DNA from: Xanthomonas translucens pv. translucens DSM 18974
GTDB lineage: Bacteria; Pseudomonadota; Gammaproteobacteria; Xanthomonadales; Xanthomonadaceae
Direction of reading: 5' to 3'
DNA length: 23,932 nt
Assembly: GCF_000331775.1 (NCBI RefSeq)
Contig: NZ_CAPJ01000265.1
Coordinates: 1 to 23,932 of the forward strand
Position numbers and translations under genes: made by a program. Positions 7,277 through 14,639 of the stretch are shown one piece after another. The notes beneath the pieces were generated by a model. That model saw only the letters and a program-made list of their open reading frames with translations. It made no database searches and was not told where the DNA came from. The number at the start of each line of letters is the position of its first letter. The stretch's first letter is position 1.

Positions 7277-8106
7277 GCCAGGTTCCCAACATCCACCCGT
7301 TCCACCACGCCGGTTCCGGCACCTGGAGCTATCTGGTCGAAGACGGCCGCGAGGCCGCGGTGATCGACCCGGTGTTCGACTTCGATGCGGACACCGCCAC
7401 GCTGCGCGACACGCCGGTGCAGGGCCTGGCCGAGCGGCTGTCCGCGCGCGGCCTGCAGTTGCGCTGGATCCTGGAAACCCACGCCCACGCCGACCACGTG
7501 TCCGCCGCGCAATGGTTCAAGCGCCGCTGGCCGCAGGCGACGCTGGCGATCGGCGCCGGCATCCGCGCGGTGCGCGCGCGCTTCGCGCCGCAATTCGGCC
7601 TGGCCGCGGACGACGACGATGCGCGCTGCGGCTTCGACCACCTGTTCGTCGACGGCGAGCGCTTCGCGATCGGCGCGCTGCAGGCGCAGGTGATCGCGGT
7701 GCCCGGACATACCGACGACAGCATCGCCTACCTGATCGGCGATGCGCTGTTTTGCGGCGATTCGCTGTTCATGCCCGACAGCGGTACGGCACGCTGCGAT
7801 TTCCCCGGCGGCGACGCGGCCACGCTGTTCCGCTCGATCCACAAGCTGTACGCGCTGCCCGCCTGCACCCGCGTGTTCGTCTGCCACGACTACGGCGCCG
7901 GCGGCCGCGCGGTGGCCTGCGAAACCAGCATCGGCGCGCAACGCCGCAGCAACATCCACGTGCGCGACGGCGTCGGCGAAGCGGAGTTCGTCGCGCTGCG
8001 GCAGGCGCGCGACGCGACACTGGCGCCGCCGCGGCTGCTGCAGCCCTCCGTGCGCGCCAACATCCAGGCAGGGCGCACCGACGAGCTACACGCCGCGCCG
8101 CGCTGA
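7273..8106 (+). CDS. Persulfide dioxygenase, metallo-beta-lactamase fold (ETHE1/Blh type)
   Basis: The protein has 277 residues; its ATG overlaps the stop of the repressor gene (ATGA). It uses a single non-haem iron to oxidise glutathione persulfide to sulfite and glutathione. The metallo-beta-lactamase motif is ETHAHADH (His70, His72, Asp74, His75). PGHTDDS gives His146, CGDSLF gives Asp163 and VCHDY gives His205. The expected iron ligands are His70, His146 and Asp163. The GTARCDFPGG segment after the Asp is characteristic of persulfide dioxygenases as opposed to glyoxalase II. Xylella/Agrobacterium Blh proteins carry an additional N-terminal phosphatase/rhodanese-like domain. Here that part is absent, and a separate rhodanese is encoded at the head of the operon. 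No sulfide:quinone reductase or YeeE/YedE-type transporter gene is adjacent. Confidence 0.92.
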   Translation: MSQVPNIHPFHHAGSGTWSYLVEDGREAAVIDPVFDFDADTATLRDTPVQGLAERLSARGLQLRWILETHAHADHVSAAQWFKRRWPQATLAIGAGIRAVRARFAPQFGLAADDDDARCGFDHLFVDGERFAIGALQAQVIAVPGHTDDSIAYLIGDALFCGDSLFMPDSGTARCDFPGGDAATLFRSIHKLYALPACTRVFVCHDYGAGGRAVACETSIGAQRRSNIHVRDGVGEAEFVALRQARDATLAPPRLLQPSVRANIQAGRTDELHAAPR

Positions 8107-8221
8107 AGACGGTAGGATGCGGGCATACCGCGCATGATCGCGCTGCCATCGCAGCGGCCCGCACGCCACTGCGCCAGGTCCAGCCGATCGCCGCCCGTCC
8201 CCTGCTTCCCCGGAGCGCCCC

Positions 8222-8998
8222 ATGTCCCGTTCGCTACGCCGCCTGCTGTGCCTGCTCTCGCTCGCCGTCGTCATGGCCGTGCCGCCGGCATTGGCGCAGA
8301 CGCCGCTGACCGTGTTCGCCGCCGCCAGCCTGAAGGAGTCGCTGGACGAGGCCGCTGCCGCCTACCAGCAGTCCAGCGGCACGCCGCTGCAGGTGTCGTA
8401 CGCGGCCAGTTCGGCGCTGGCGCGGCAGGTGGAACAAGGCGCGCCGGCGGACGTGTTCTTCTCCGCCGACCTGGAGTGGATGGACTATCTGCAGCAGCGC
8501 CAGCTGGTCGATCCGGCGCAGCGCCGCAACCTGCTCGGCAACACGCTGGTGCTGGTGGCGCCGCTGTCGAGTGCCGCCAAGGTCGATCTGCGCAAGCCGG
8601 GCACGCTGGCTGCCGCGCTCGGTGCGCAGGGCCGGCTCGCGGTCGGCCAGACCACCAGCGTGCCGGCCGGCAAGTACGCGCGCGCCGCGCTGCAGACACT
8701 CGGCCAGTGGGACGGCCTGCAGGCGCGCCTGGCCGAATCGGACAGCGTGCGCGCCGCGCTGATGCTGGTCGCGCGCGGCGAAGCGCCGCTGGGCATCGTC
8801 TACGGCTCCGACGCCAAGGCCGAACCGAAGGTGCGGGTGGTGGCGGTGTTCCCCGCCGATAGCCATGCGCCGATCGTGTATCCGGTGGCGGCGCTGCGCG
8901 CCAGCACGCATCCGGCCGCGACCGATTTCGTGCGCTGGCTGGACACGCCGCCGGCGCAGGCGATCTTCCAGCGCCACGGTTTCTCGCTCGCGCACTGA
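8222..8998 (+). CDS. modA: Molybdate ABC transporter, periplasmic binding protein
   Basis: The protein has 258 residues from ATG 8222 with CGGAG (8211-8215) as ribosome binding site. The signal peptide ends at ALAQ (about 26). The mature start [16 protein letters not shown] and the segments [24 protein letters not shown] and [13 protein letters not shown] are diagnostic of ModA, which binds molybdate or tungstate through Ser/Ala/Tyr hydrogen bonds. The C-terminal YPVAALRAS segment is typical. It is first of the modABC cluster, with the permease beginning a few bases past its stop. A TAGGAT hexamer at 8113-8118 may be its -10 box; no ModE-like operator was recognised. Confidence 0.96.
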   Translation: MSRSLRRLLCLLSLAVVMAVPPALAQTPLTVFAAASLKESLDEAAAAYQQSSGTPLQVSYAASSALARQVEQGAPADVFFSADLEWMDYLQQRQLVDPAQRRNLLGNTLVLVAPLSSAAKVDLRKPGTLAAALGAQGRLAVGQTTSVPAGKYARAALQTLGQWDGLQARLAESDSVRAALMLVARGEAPLGIVYGSDAKAEPKVRVVAVFPADSHAPIVYPVAALRASTHPAATDFVRWLDTPPAQAIFQRHGFSLAH

Positions 8999-9002
8999 GC
9001 CG

Positions 9003-9704
9003 TTGCCGTTGTTCGCATTCAGCGCGGAGGAACTGACCGTGATCGCGCTCAGCGTCAAGGTCGCGCTGGTCGCAGCGCTGGGCAGCCTGCCGTTCGGCGT
9101 GGCCTGCGGTTGGTTGCTGGCGCGGCGCCGCTTCCCCGGCAAGTCGCTGCTGGATGCGGTGCTGCATCTGCCGCTGGTGATGCCGCCGATCGTCACCGGC
9201 TATGCGCTGCTGATCGTGTTCGGCACGCAGGGGCCGGTCGGCGCCTGGCTGCTCGAGCACCTGGGCGTGCAGTTCGCGTTCCGCTGGACCGGCGCGGCGC
9301 TGGCCAGCGCGGTGATGGGCTTCCCGCTGATGGTGCGCGCGATCCGTTTGGCGCTGGAATCCACCGACCGGCGCCTGGAGGCGGCCGCGGCCACGCTCGG
9401 CGCCGGGCCATGGCGGGTGTTCTTCAGCATCACGCTACCGCTGGCCTGGCCCGGACTGGTGGCCGGCACCGCGCTCGCCTTCGCCAAGGCGCTGGGCGAA
9501 TTCGGCGCCACCATCACCTTCGTGTCGAATATTCCCGGGGAAACCCAGACCCTGTCGTCGGCGATCTACGGCCTGCTGCAGGTGCCAGGCGGCGAAGCGG
9601 GCATCTGGCGGTTGGCGGCGGTGGCCCTGGCGATCTCGCTGGCCGCGCTGCTGCTGTCCGAATGGCTGGTGCGGCGCCAGCGCGGGCCGGAGGCGGACGC
9701 ATGA
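9003..9704 (+). CDS. modB: Molybdate ABC transporter, permease
   Basis: The protein has 233 residues if it starts at TTG 9003. The E. coli ModB N-terminus aligns through LFAFSAEELTVIALSVKVA, which supports an early start. GTG 9039 has the much better Shine-Dalgarno (GGAGG at 9026-9030) and would give 221 residues, so the start is uncertain. It has five or so hydrophobic helices, and the permease signature is intact: RLEAAAATLGAGPWRVFFSITLPLAWPGLVAGT (the EAA loop that docks onto ModC), followed by LGEFGATITFVSNIPGETQT, nearly invariant in ModB. It forms the inner-membrane channel for molybdate. The gene lies four bases after modA. An 85-base gap separates it from modC. Confidence 0.94.
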   Translation: MPLFAFSAEELTVIALSVKVALVAALGSLPFGVACGWLLARRRFPGKSLLDAVLHLPLVMPPIVTGYALLIVFGTQGPVGAWLLEHLGVQFAFRWTGAALASAVMGFPLMVRAIRLALESTDRRLEAAAATLGAGPWRVFFSITLPLAWPGLVAGTALAFAKALGEFGATITFVSNIPGETQTLSSAIYGLLQVPGGEAGIWRLAAVALAISLAALLLSEWLVRRQRGPEADA

Positions 9705-9789
9705 GCCGGCTCCGCCCCGATGCGCGCGATCGGTCCGGAGCGCACTTCCATGGCGCACCGCATTCGCCGCACGATGCGAGCGTGCGCCG

Positions 9790-10407
9790 ATGCTGAGCAT
9801 CGATATCGACGTCCAGCGCGGCCGCTTCGAGCGCCGCTTGCGGGTCGAGGAAAGCGCGCGCGTGGTCGCGCTGGTCGGCCCGTCCGGCGCCGGCAAGACC
9901 AGCATGCTCAACGCCATCGCCGGGGTATTGCGGCCACGCAGCGGACGCATCGTCATCGACGAGCGCGTGCTCTACGACAGCGCCGCCGGCATCGACGTGC
10001 CCACCCACCGGCGCCGCATCGGCTACGTGTTCCAGGACGCGCGGCTGTTCCCGCACATGGACGTACGCCGCAACCTGGGCTACGGCCGCCATGGCCGTGG
10101 CCAGGCCGAGCGCTTCGGCTTCGAGGCGGTGGTGGAACTGCTCGGCATCGCGCCGCTGCTGGCGCGTCGCCCGGGCAACCTGTCCGGCGGCGAAGCGCAG
10201 CGCGTGGCGATCGGCCGTGCGCTGCTGTCGCAGCCGGCGATCCTGCTGTTCGACGAACCGCTGTCGGCGCTGGACGCGCAACGCCGCGGCGAACTGATCC
10301 CGTACCTGCAGCGCGTGCGCGACGAAGTACGCCTGCCGATGCTCTACGTCAGCCACCAGGCCGAGGAAGTGGAACGCATCGCCGACGCGATCCACCAGCT
10401 GGAATAG
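9790..10407 (+). CDS. modC: Molybdate ABC transporter, ATP-binding protein, short form without TOBE/MOP domain
   Basis: The protein has 205 residues. It is a complete ATPase core: Walker A GPSGAGKTS (30-38), Q-loop FQDARLFPHMDVRRNLGYG, signature LSGGEAQRVAIGRALL (131-146), Walker B ILLFDEPLSALD and the switch His189 (VSHQAEEVERIAD). It ends at the stop right after IHQLE. ModC of E. coli is about 350 residues because a regulatory MOP/TOBE domain that binds oxyanion follows the ATPase core. No such domain follows here in any frame I read, and another gene begins 70 bases later. The shortened form probably works for transport without trans-inhibition by molybdate. Whether it is lineage-normal or a recent truncation is not decided by the sequence. 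Confidence 0.92.
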   Translation: MLSIDIDVQRGRFERRLRVEESARVVALVGPSGAGKTSMLNAIAGVLRPRSGRIVIDERVLYDSAAGIDVPTHRRRIGYVFQDARLFPHMDVRRNLGYGRHGRGQAERFGFEAVVELLGIAPLLARRPGNLSGGEAQRVAIGRALLSQPAILLFDEPLSALDAQRRGELIPYLQRVRDEVRLPMLYVSHQAEEVERIADAIHQLE

Positions 10408-10476
10408 CGCACCGACACCGCGTTCACCGCCGATGGCCAGACTGTGCGCCATCGCACTCGCAGCCAGGCCGCCGCC

Positions 10477-11034
10477 ATGCGCCGCTACCGCAAGCACGAT
10501 TTCCCGCTCGACCAGGTGCGCCGGTTCCTGGAACCGGGCCCGGTGGTGTTGGTCGGTTCGGCATGGAAAGGGCAACGCGACATCATGACCATGGGCTGGC
10601 ACATGGTGCTGGAGTTCTCGCCATCGCTGATCGCCTGCTGCATCTCCAGCGCCAACCACAGCTTCGAACTGGTCCGGCGCAGCAAGCAATGCACGATCAA
10701 CCTGCCGACCGCGGACCTGCTCGACACCGTGGTCGGCATCGGCAACAGCAGCGGCGCGCAACTCGACAAGTTCGCCCACTTCGGTCTGACCGCGGTGGCC
10801 GGCACCTGTGTCGATGCGCCGTCGATCGCCGAGTGCTACGCGAGCTTCGAGTGCCGCCTGCACGACGGCGGCCAGATCGCCCGGCACAATCTGTTCATCT
10901 GGGAAGTGGTCAAAGCGCATGTCGCCACGTCGCCGAAACTGCCCAAGACCCTGCACTACCGCGGCGACGGCAAGTTCATGCTGTCCGGGGCGGAAGTCTC
11001 GCGGCGGCGGTTGTTCAAGCCGGAGATGCTGTAG
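10477..11034 (+). CDS. Flavin reductase family (FMN-binding split barrel) protein
   Basis: The protein has 185 residues from ATG 10477 (MRRYRKHDFPLDQVRRFLEPGP). An in-frame GTG at 10444 would add 11 basic residues with no better ribosome binding site. The sequence VVLVGSAWKGQRDIMTMGWHMVLEFSPSLIACCISSANHSF is the split-barrel FMN-binding pattern of flavin reductase-like proteins (Thr/Met-x-Gly-W, then S-P-x-L/I and the S-x-x-H/N-x-S/T loop). It is followed by CTINLPTADLLDTVVGIGNSSG. Such proteins bind FMN and either reduce it with NAD(P)H or act as small oxidoreductases; substrate unknown. It lies 69 bases after modC and may be cotranscribed with it. A functional link to molybdate is not evident. 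Confidence 0.85.
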   Translation: MRRYRKHDFPLDQVRRFLEPGPVVLVGSAWKGQRDIMTMGWHMVLEFSPSLIACCISSANHSFELVRRSKQCTINLPTADLLDTVVGIGNSSGAQLDKFAHFGLTAVAGTCVDAPSIAECYASFECRLHDGGQIARHNLFIWEVVKAHVATSPKLPKTLHYRGDGKFMLSGAEVSRRRLFKPEML

Positions 11035-11189
11035 CGCGAGATGCCGCGGTCCCGGGCACGCGCGGGAACGGCACTGCGATCCTGGCAGGCCGCCAGGCCG
11101 CACCCCGCGACTTGCCTGACCACCAACACCGCCTTGGCCGACTGCCTGCGCAGACCCAACGCGGGCTACTCGGGAATGGATGACACGCC

Positions 11190-11195
11190 TAAGCT
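11190..11195 (+). promoter_or_regulatory. Possible -10 box of the acetyl-CoA hydrolase gene
   Basis: TAAGCT directly before ATG 11196 and six bases before ATG 11202. The spacing to the second ATG is the same as in the nuclease promoter at 5155. This would make a leaderless mRNA starting at 11202. No -35 hexamer or Shine-Dalgarno is clear. Confidence 0.35.
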
Positions 11196-13151
11196 ATGCC
11201 GATGACCGACCACCTCGAAGACCTCGACGCCGCTGCCGAGCGCATCCTGCAGCGCATCCCCGGCCCGCTGCGCATCGGCGCGCCGCTGGGCATCGGCAAA
11301 CCGCACCGCCTGCTCAACGCGTTGTACGACCGCGTCGCCGCCGATCCGGCACGGCCGATGCAGCTCTACACCGCGCTGTCGCTGAACCCGCCGGCGGCCG
11401 GCGGCGGGCTGGAAGGCCGCTTCGTGCGCCCGTTCGTGCAGCGCCATTTCGGCGACGACTTCCCGAAGCTGAAGTACGTGCAGGCACTGCAGCGCGATGC
11501 GTTGCCGGCGCACATCCAGGTGGAAGAGTTCTACATGCAGTCCGGCGCGCTGCTGCATTCGGCGCAGGCGCAGCGCAACTACACCAGCCTCAACTACACG
11601 CATGCGGCCGATGCGGTGGCGCAGCGCGCGCCCAACCTGATCGTGCAGAAGGTGGCGCGCGAACCCGACGGCATCCGCCTGTCGTTCTCGTGCAACAACG
11701 ACATCACCCAGGACACGCTGGACGCGGTGCGCCGGCGCGGCCTGCCGCGGCCGCTGCTGGTCGCCGAGGTCGATCCGCAGCTGCCGTGGATCGGCGGTAG
11801 CGCGGCGGTGGAGGCGTCGTTCTTCGACGTAGTGGTGACCCCGCCGGGTCCGTATCCGCGCCTATTCGGACTGCCGCGGCAACCGGTGGCCGATGCCGAC
11901 TACGCCATCGGCCTGTATGCCAGCGCGCTGGTGCGCGACGGCGGCACGCTGCAGATCGGCATCGGCACGCTGGCCGATGCGCTGTGCCATGCGCTGGTGC
12001 TGCGGCATACCGACAATGCGCGCTACCGGCAGGTGCTGGCGGCATTGGATCCGGCGCTGGCAGCGCACCCGGCAGTGCAGGAATGCGGCGGACTGGCGCC
12101 GTTCTCGATCGGCCTGTTCGGCTGCAGCGAGATGCTCAACGAAGGCTTCCGCCAGCTGGTCCAGTGCGGCGTGATCAAGCGCAAGGTGCTCGACGACGCC
12201 GAGCTGATGCAGCGCGTGGCCGCCGGCAGCGCCGATGCCGGCGACCAGGCGCGGCTGCAGCGCGATGGCGAATACCTCCAGGGCGCGTTCTACCTCGGCT
12301 CGCCCGAGTTCTACGCCTGGCTGCGCGAGATGCCGGCGCAGGCGCGCGCCGGCATCGGCATGCACCGGATCAGCGCGATCAACCAGCTGTATGGCGACGA
12401 GCGCTTGCGCCGCCTGCAACGGCGCGAGGCGCGCTTCTTCAACTCGTGCATGATGGCCACCGCACTGGGCGCAGCGGTGTCCGACGCGCTGGACGACGGC
12501 CGCGTGGTGTCCGGCGTGGGCGGCCAATACAACTTCGTGGCGATGGCGCACGCGCTGGACGACGCGCGCAGCGTGCTGATGTTCCGTGCCACCCGCGGCG
12601 AGGCGCCGACGACGCCGCAGTCCAACCTTCGCTGGAACTATCCCCACACCACCATCCCGCGCCACCTGCGCGACCTCTACCTCAACGAATACGGCATCGC
12701 CGACCTGCGCGGCATGACCGACGAGGACTGCGTCGTGGCGATGACCGGCATCGCCGATGCCGCGTTCCAACCCGCGCTGCTGCAGCAGGCCAAACGCGCG
12801 CGCAAGCTCGCTGCCGATTTCGTCGCGCCAGCGCTGTGGCAGCGCAACCGCGCCGAACGCGTGCGCGCCGCGCTGGCTCCGTTCCGCGCCGATGGCACCC
12901 TGCCCGACTATCCGCTGGGCAGCGACTTCAGCGAGGTCGAACAGCGCCTGCTGCGCGCACTGGCCTGGCTCAAGCGCCATACCGCCGGCACCGGCAGCAA
13001 GCTCGCCACCGTGGCGCGCGCGCTGCTGTCGCGGCAGGCCGGCGATCCGGCCTGCCTGCAACGCATGGCGCTGGATGCGCCACACGGCATCGGCGAGCGC
13101 CTGGAGGCGCGCCTGCTGGCCTACGCCCTGCGCCAGACCAGATCGCCCTGA
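11196..13151 (+). CDS. Acetyl-CoA hydrolase/CoA-transferase family protein, long form
   Basis: The protein has 651 residues from ATG 11196; ATG 11202 (MTDHLEDLD) is equally possible. Family I CoA-transferase features are present: an N-terminal APLGIGKP..LLNAL and LYTALSL region, GTLQIGIGTLADAL (the oxyanion/CoA loop, about 250-263), GLFGCSEMLNEG with Glu312 aligned to the catalytic glutamate that forms the acyl-CoA intermediate, and GRVVSGVGGQYNFVAMA in the C-terminal domain. Standard acetyl-CoA hydrolases are about 500 residues. This one has an insertion between the two domains (about 320-400) and a C-terminal extension of about 100 residues rich in Ala, Arg and Leu. It would be cytosolic. 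The exact acyl group and whether it is a hydrolase or a transferase cannot be told from sequence. It stands alone between two small intergenic regions. Confidence 0.87.
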   Translation: MPMTDHLEDLDAAAERILQRIPGPLRIGAPLGIGKPHRLLNALYDRVAADPARPMQLYTALSLNPPAAGGGLEGRFVRPFVQRHFGDDFPKLKYVQALQRDALPAHIQVEEFYMQSGALLHSAQAQRNYTSLNYTHAADAVAQRAPNLIVQKVAREPDGIRLSFSCNNDITQDTLDAVRRRGLPRPLLVAEVDPQLPWIGGSAAVEASFFDVVVTPPGPYPRLFGLPRQPVADADYAIGLYASALVRDGGTLQIGIGTLADALCHALVLRHTDNARYRQVLAALDPALAAHPAVQECGGLAPFSIGLFGCSEMLNEGFRQLVQCGVIKRKVLDDAELMQRVAAGSADAGDQARLQRDGEYLQGAFYLGSPEFYAWLREMPAQARAGIGMHRISAINQLYGDERLRRLQRREARFFNSCMMATALGAAVSDALDDGRVVSGVGGQYNFVAMAHALDDARSVLMFRATRGEAPTTPQSNLRWNYPHTTIPRHLRDLYLNEYGIADLRGMTDEDCVVAMTGIADAAFQPALLQQAKRARKLAADFVAPALWQRNRAERVRAALAPFRADGTLPDYPLGSDFSEVEQRLLRALAWLKRHTAGTGSKLATVARALLSRQAGDPACLQRMALDAPHGIGERLEARLLAYALRQTRSP

Positions 13152-13332
13152 GAACCGCACCGCAGCGGCACGGCGCGGCCAGTGCCGAGGTCGGCGCATC
13201 GCCGTCTGCGTCGCACGCTGTCGCTTGACGCAAGACGGCCGCAATACGTGACGCAATGCAGCAATAATCCGGAAAGACGCACGTCAAGCTGACGCTCGAT
13301 GATGGTCGCACCATGTTCTTCGACCTTGCCGC

Positions 13333-14502
13333 ATGCGCCCATGTTCATCTGTATCCCCGGCGCTGGAAACGGCCTGCCCCACGCTCCGGCCTGCCTCGCG
13401 CCTGCAACGTACCCAACGCGCACTGCTGGCGCTGTTGACGATCGCACCTCTCGCGCTGCACGCTGCACCGCGGCTCAACGCGCTGCAGTACATCGGCAGC
13501 CACAACAGCTACCACGCCGGTTTCGCGCCCAGTGAAGCCGCGCTGTGGCACCGTATGGATCCGGCAATGTTCGCGCTGCTGGACTACCGCCATCCGCCGC
13601 TGACGCAACAGCTCGACGACGGCGTCAGGCAGATCGAACTGGACATCTATGCCGATGCCAAGGGCGGCCGCTACGCGCATCCGGCGATCGTCGATCGGAT
13701 CGCCAAGGCCGGATTGCCGCCGGCGCCGGCGATTGCCGCGCCAGGGGTGATGGAAAAACCCGGATTCAAGGTGATGCATGTGCAGGACCTGGACCAGCGC
13801 AGCACCTGCCAGCCGCTGCGGGCCTGCCTGCAGGAAGTGCGCGCGTGGTCGCGGCAGCATCCCGGGCATGTGCCGGTGTTCGTCCTGCTGGAGACCAAGC
13901 AATCGCCGTTGCAACTGGACTTCGCCACGGTGCAGCCCGAACCCTTCGGCACCGAGGCGATGGATGCGCTGGACGCGGAACTGCGCTCGGTATTCAAGCC
14001 CGGCGAATATCTAAGTCCCGACCAGGTCCGCGGCGATGCGTCCTCGCTCAATGCCGCCATCCTCGACCATGGCTGGCCGTCGCTGGACGATGCGCGCGGC
14101 AAGGTCGTGTTCCTGCTCGATCAACGCGCGGCCGGCCTCAGCTACCTGCCCGGCCATCCGTCGCTGCGCGGCCGCATGTGCTTCACCAATGCGGCTCCGG
14201 GCGAAGACGATGCAGCGTTCACCGAACGCAACGACGGCAGCGCCGAGGACATCGCGCAGCTGGTGAAGGCCGGATACCTGGTGCGCACGCGCACCGATGC
14301 CGACCTGAAGGAGGCTGCGCGCAACGACACCGCGCGCCGCGACAGCATGTTGGCCAGCGGCGCGCAGTTGCTCAGCACCGATTTCCCCGATCACGAACCG
14401 GACAGCTCCGGCTACGTGGTGCGCTTCGACGGCGACGCCGTCGCCCGCTGTAATCCGCTGTTCCCCAAGGCGAGCTGTAGCGGCACCGATCTGACGCATT
14501 GA
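13333..14502 (+). CDS. Secreted Ca2+-dependent-type phosphatidylinositol-specific phospholipase C
   Basis: The protein has 389 residues from ATG 13333, the only plausible start. The signal sequence is preceded by a long n-region: the hydrophobic core ALLALLTIAPLALHA lies at about 30-44. The domain begins with LQYIGSHNSYH (His57, His61), then LDDGVRQIELDIYAD (Glu102, Asp104) and FKVMHVQDLDQRSTC with His149. His57 and His149 match the general base/acid pair of PI-PLC enzymes, and the acidic residues match the calcium site of the Ca2+-dependent bacterial PI-PLC type. Later HPGHVPVFVLLETK, GKVVFLLDQ and LLSTDFPDHEPDSSGYVVRF complete the TIM-barrel strands. It cleaves inositol phospholipids to diacylglycerol and inositol phosphate. 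It lies 137 bases ahead of a TonB-dependent receptor, suggesting uptake of a released product. Confidence 0.85.
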   Translation: MRPCSSVSPALETACPTLRPASRLQRTQRALLALLTIAPLALHAAPRLNALQYIGSHNSYHAGFAPSEAALWHRMDPAMFALLDYRHPPLTQQLDDGVRQIELDIYADAKGGRYAHPAIVDRIAKAGLPPAPAIAAPGVMEKPGFKVMHVQDLDQRSTCQPLRACLQEVRAWSRQHPGHVPVFVLLETKQSPLQLDFATVQPEPFGTEAMDALDAELRSVFKPGEYLSPDQVRGDASSLNAAILDHGWPSLDDARGKVVFLLDQRAAGLSYLPGHPSLRGRMCFTNAAPGEDDAAFTERNDGSAEDIAQLVKAGYLVRTRTDADLKEAARNDTARRDSMLASGAQLLSTDFPDHEPDSSGYVVRFDGDAVARCNPLFPKASCSGTDLTH

Positions 14503-14567
14503 GCCGCACCGCTGCCGCGGCCCGGCAGCAAACCACACCTCCACTCACCTGTCGCAATGGAAGGCAT

Positions 14568-14604
14568 GGGCGATGTCATCGCCCGCACCCGCGTGTCCGG
14601 GTGC
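14568..14604. promoter_or_regulatory. Two adjacent inverted repeats in the TonB receptor leader
   Basis: GGGCGATG-T-CATCGCCC (14568-14584) is a perfect 8-base inverted repeat with a single central base. It is joined without a gap to GCACCCG-CGTGTC-CGGGTGC (14585-14604), a perfect 7-base stem with a 6-base loop. They lie 35 bases before the receptor start. No T-tract follows, so neither is a standard intrinsic terminator. They may be operator or 5'-leader structures. Confidence 0.45.
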
Positions 14605-14639
14605 CGGGTACACCTGCTTACCAACCGCGAGTTCCCAGC

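Noticed and set aside
9701..9796. A 31-residue open frame between modB and modC that starts at an ATG overlapping the modB stop
   Set aside because: The sequence (many Arg, His and Ser) resembles no known protein, and it is likely chance in GC-rich DNA. Translational coupling from modB to modC remains possible but cannot be shown.
10408..10476. A decayed TOBE domain after modC
   Set aside because: Only 69 bases are available and their translations show no TOBE-like pattern in the three plus frames.
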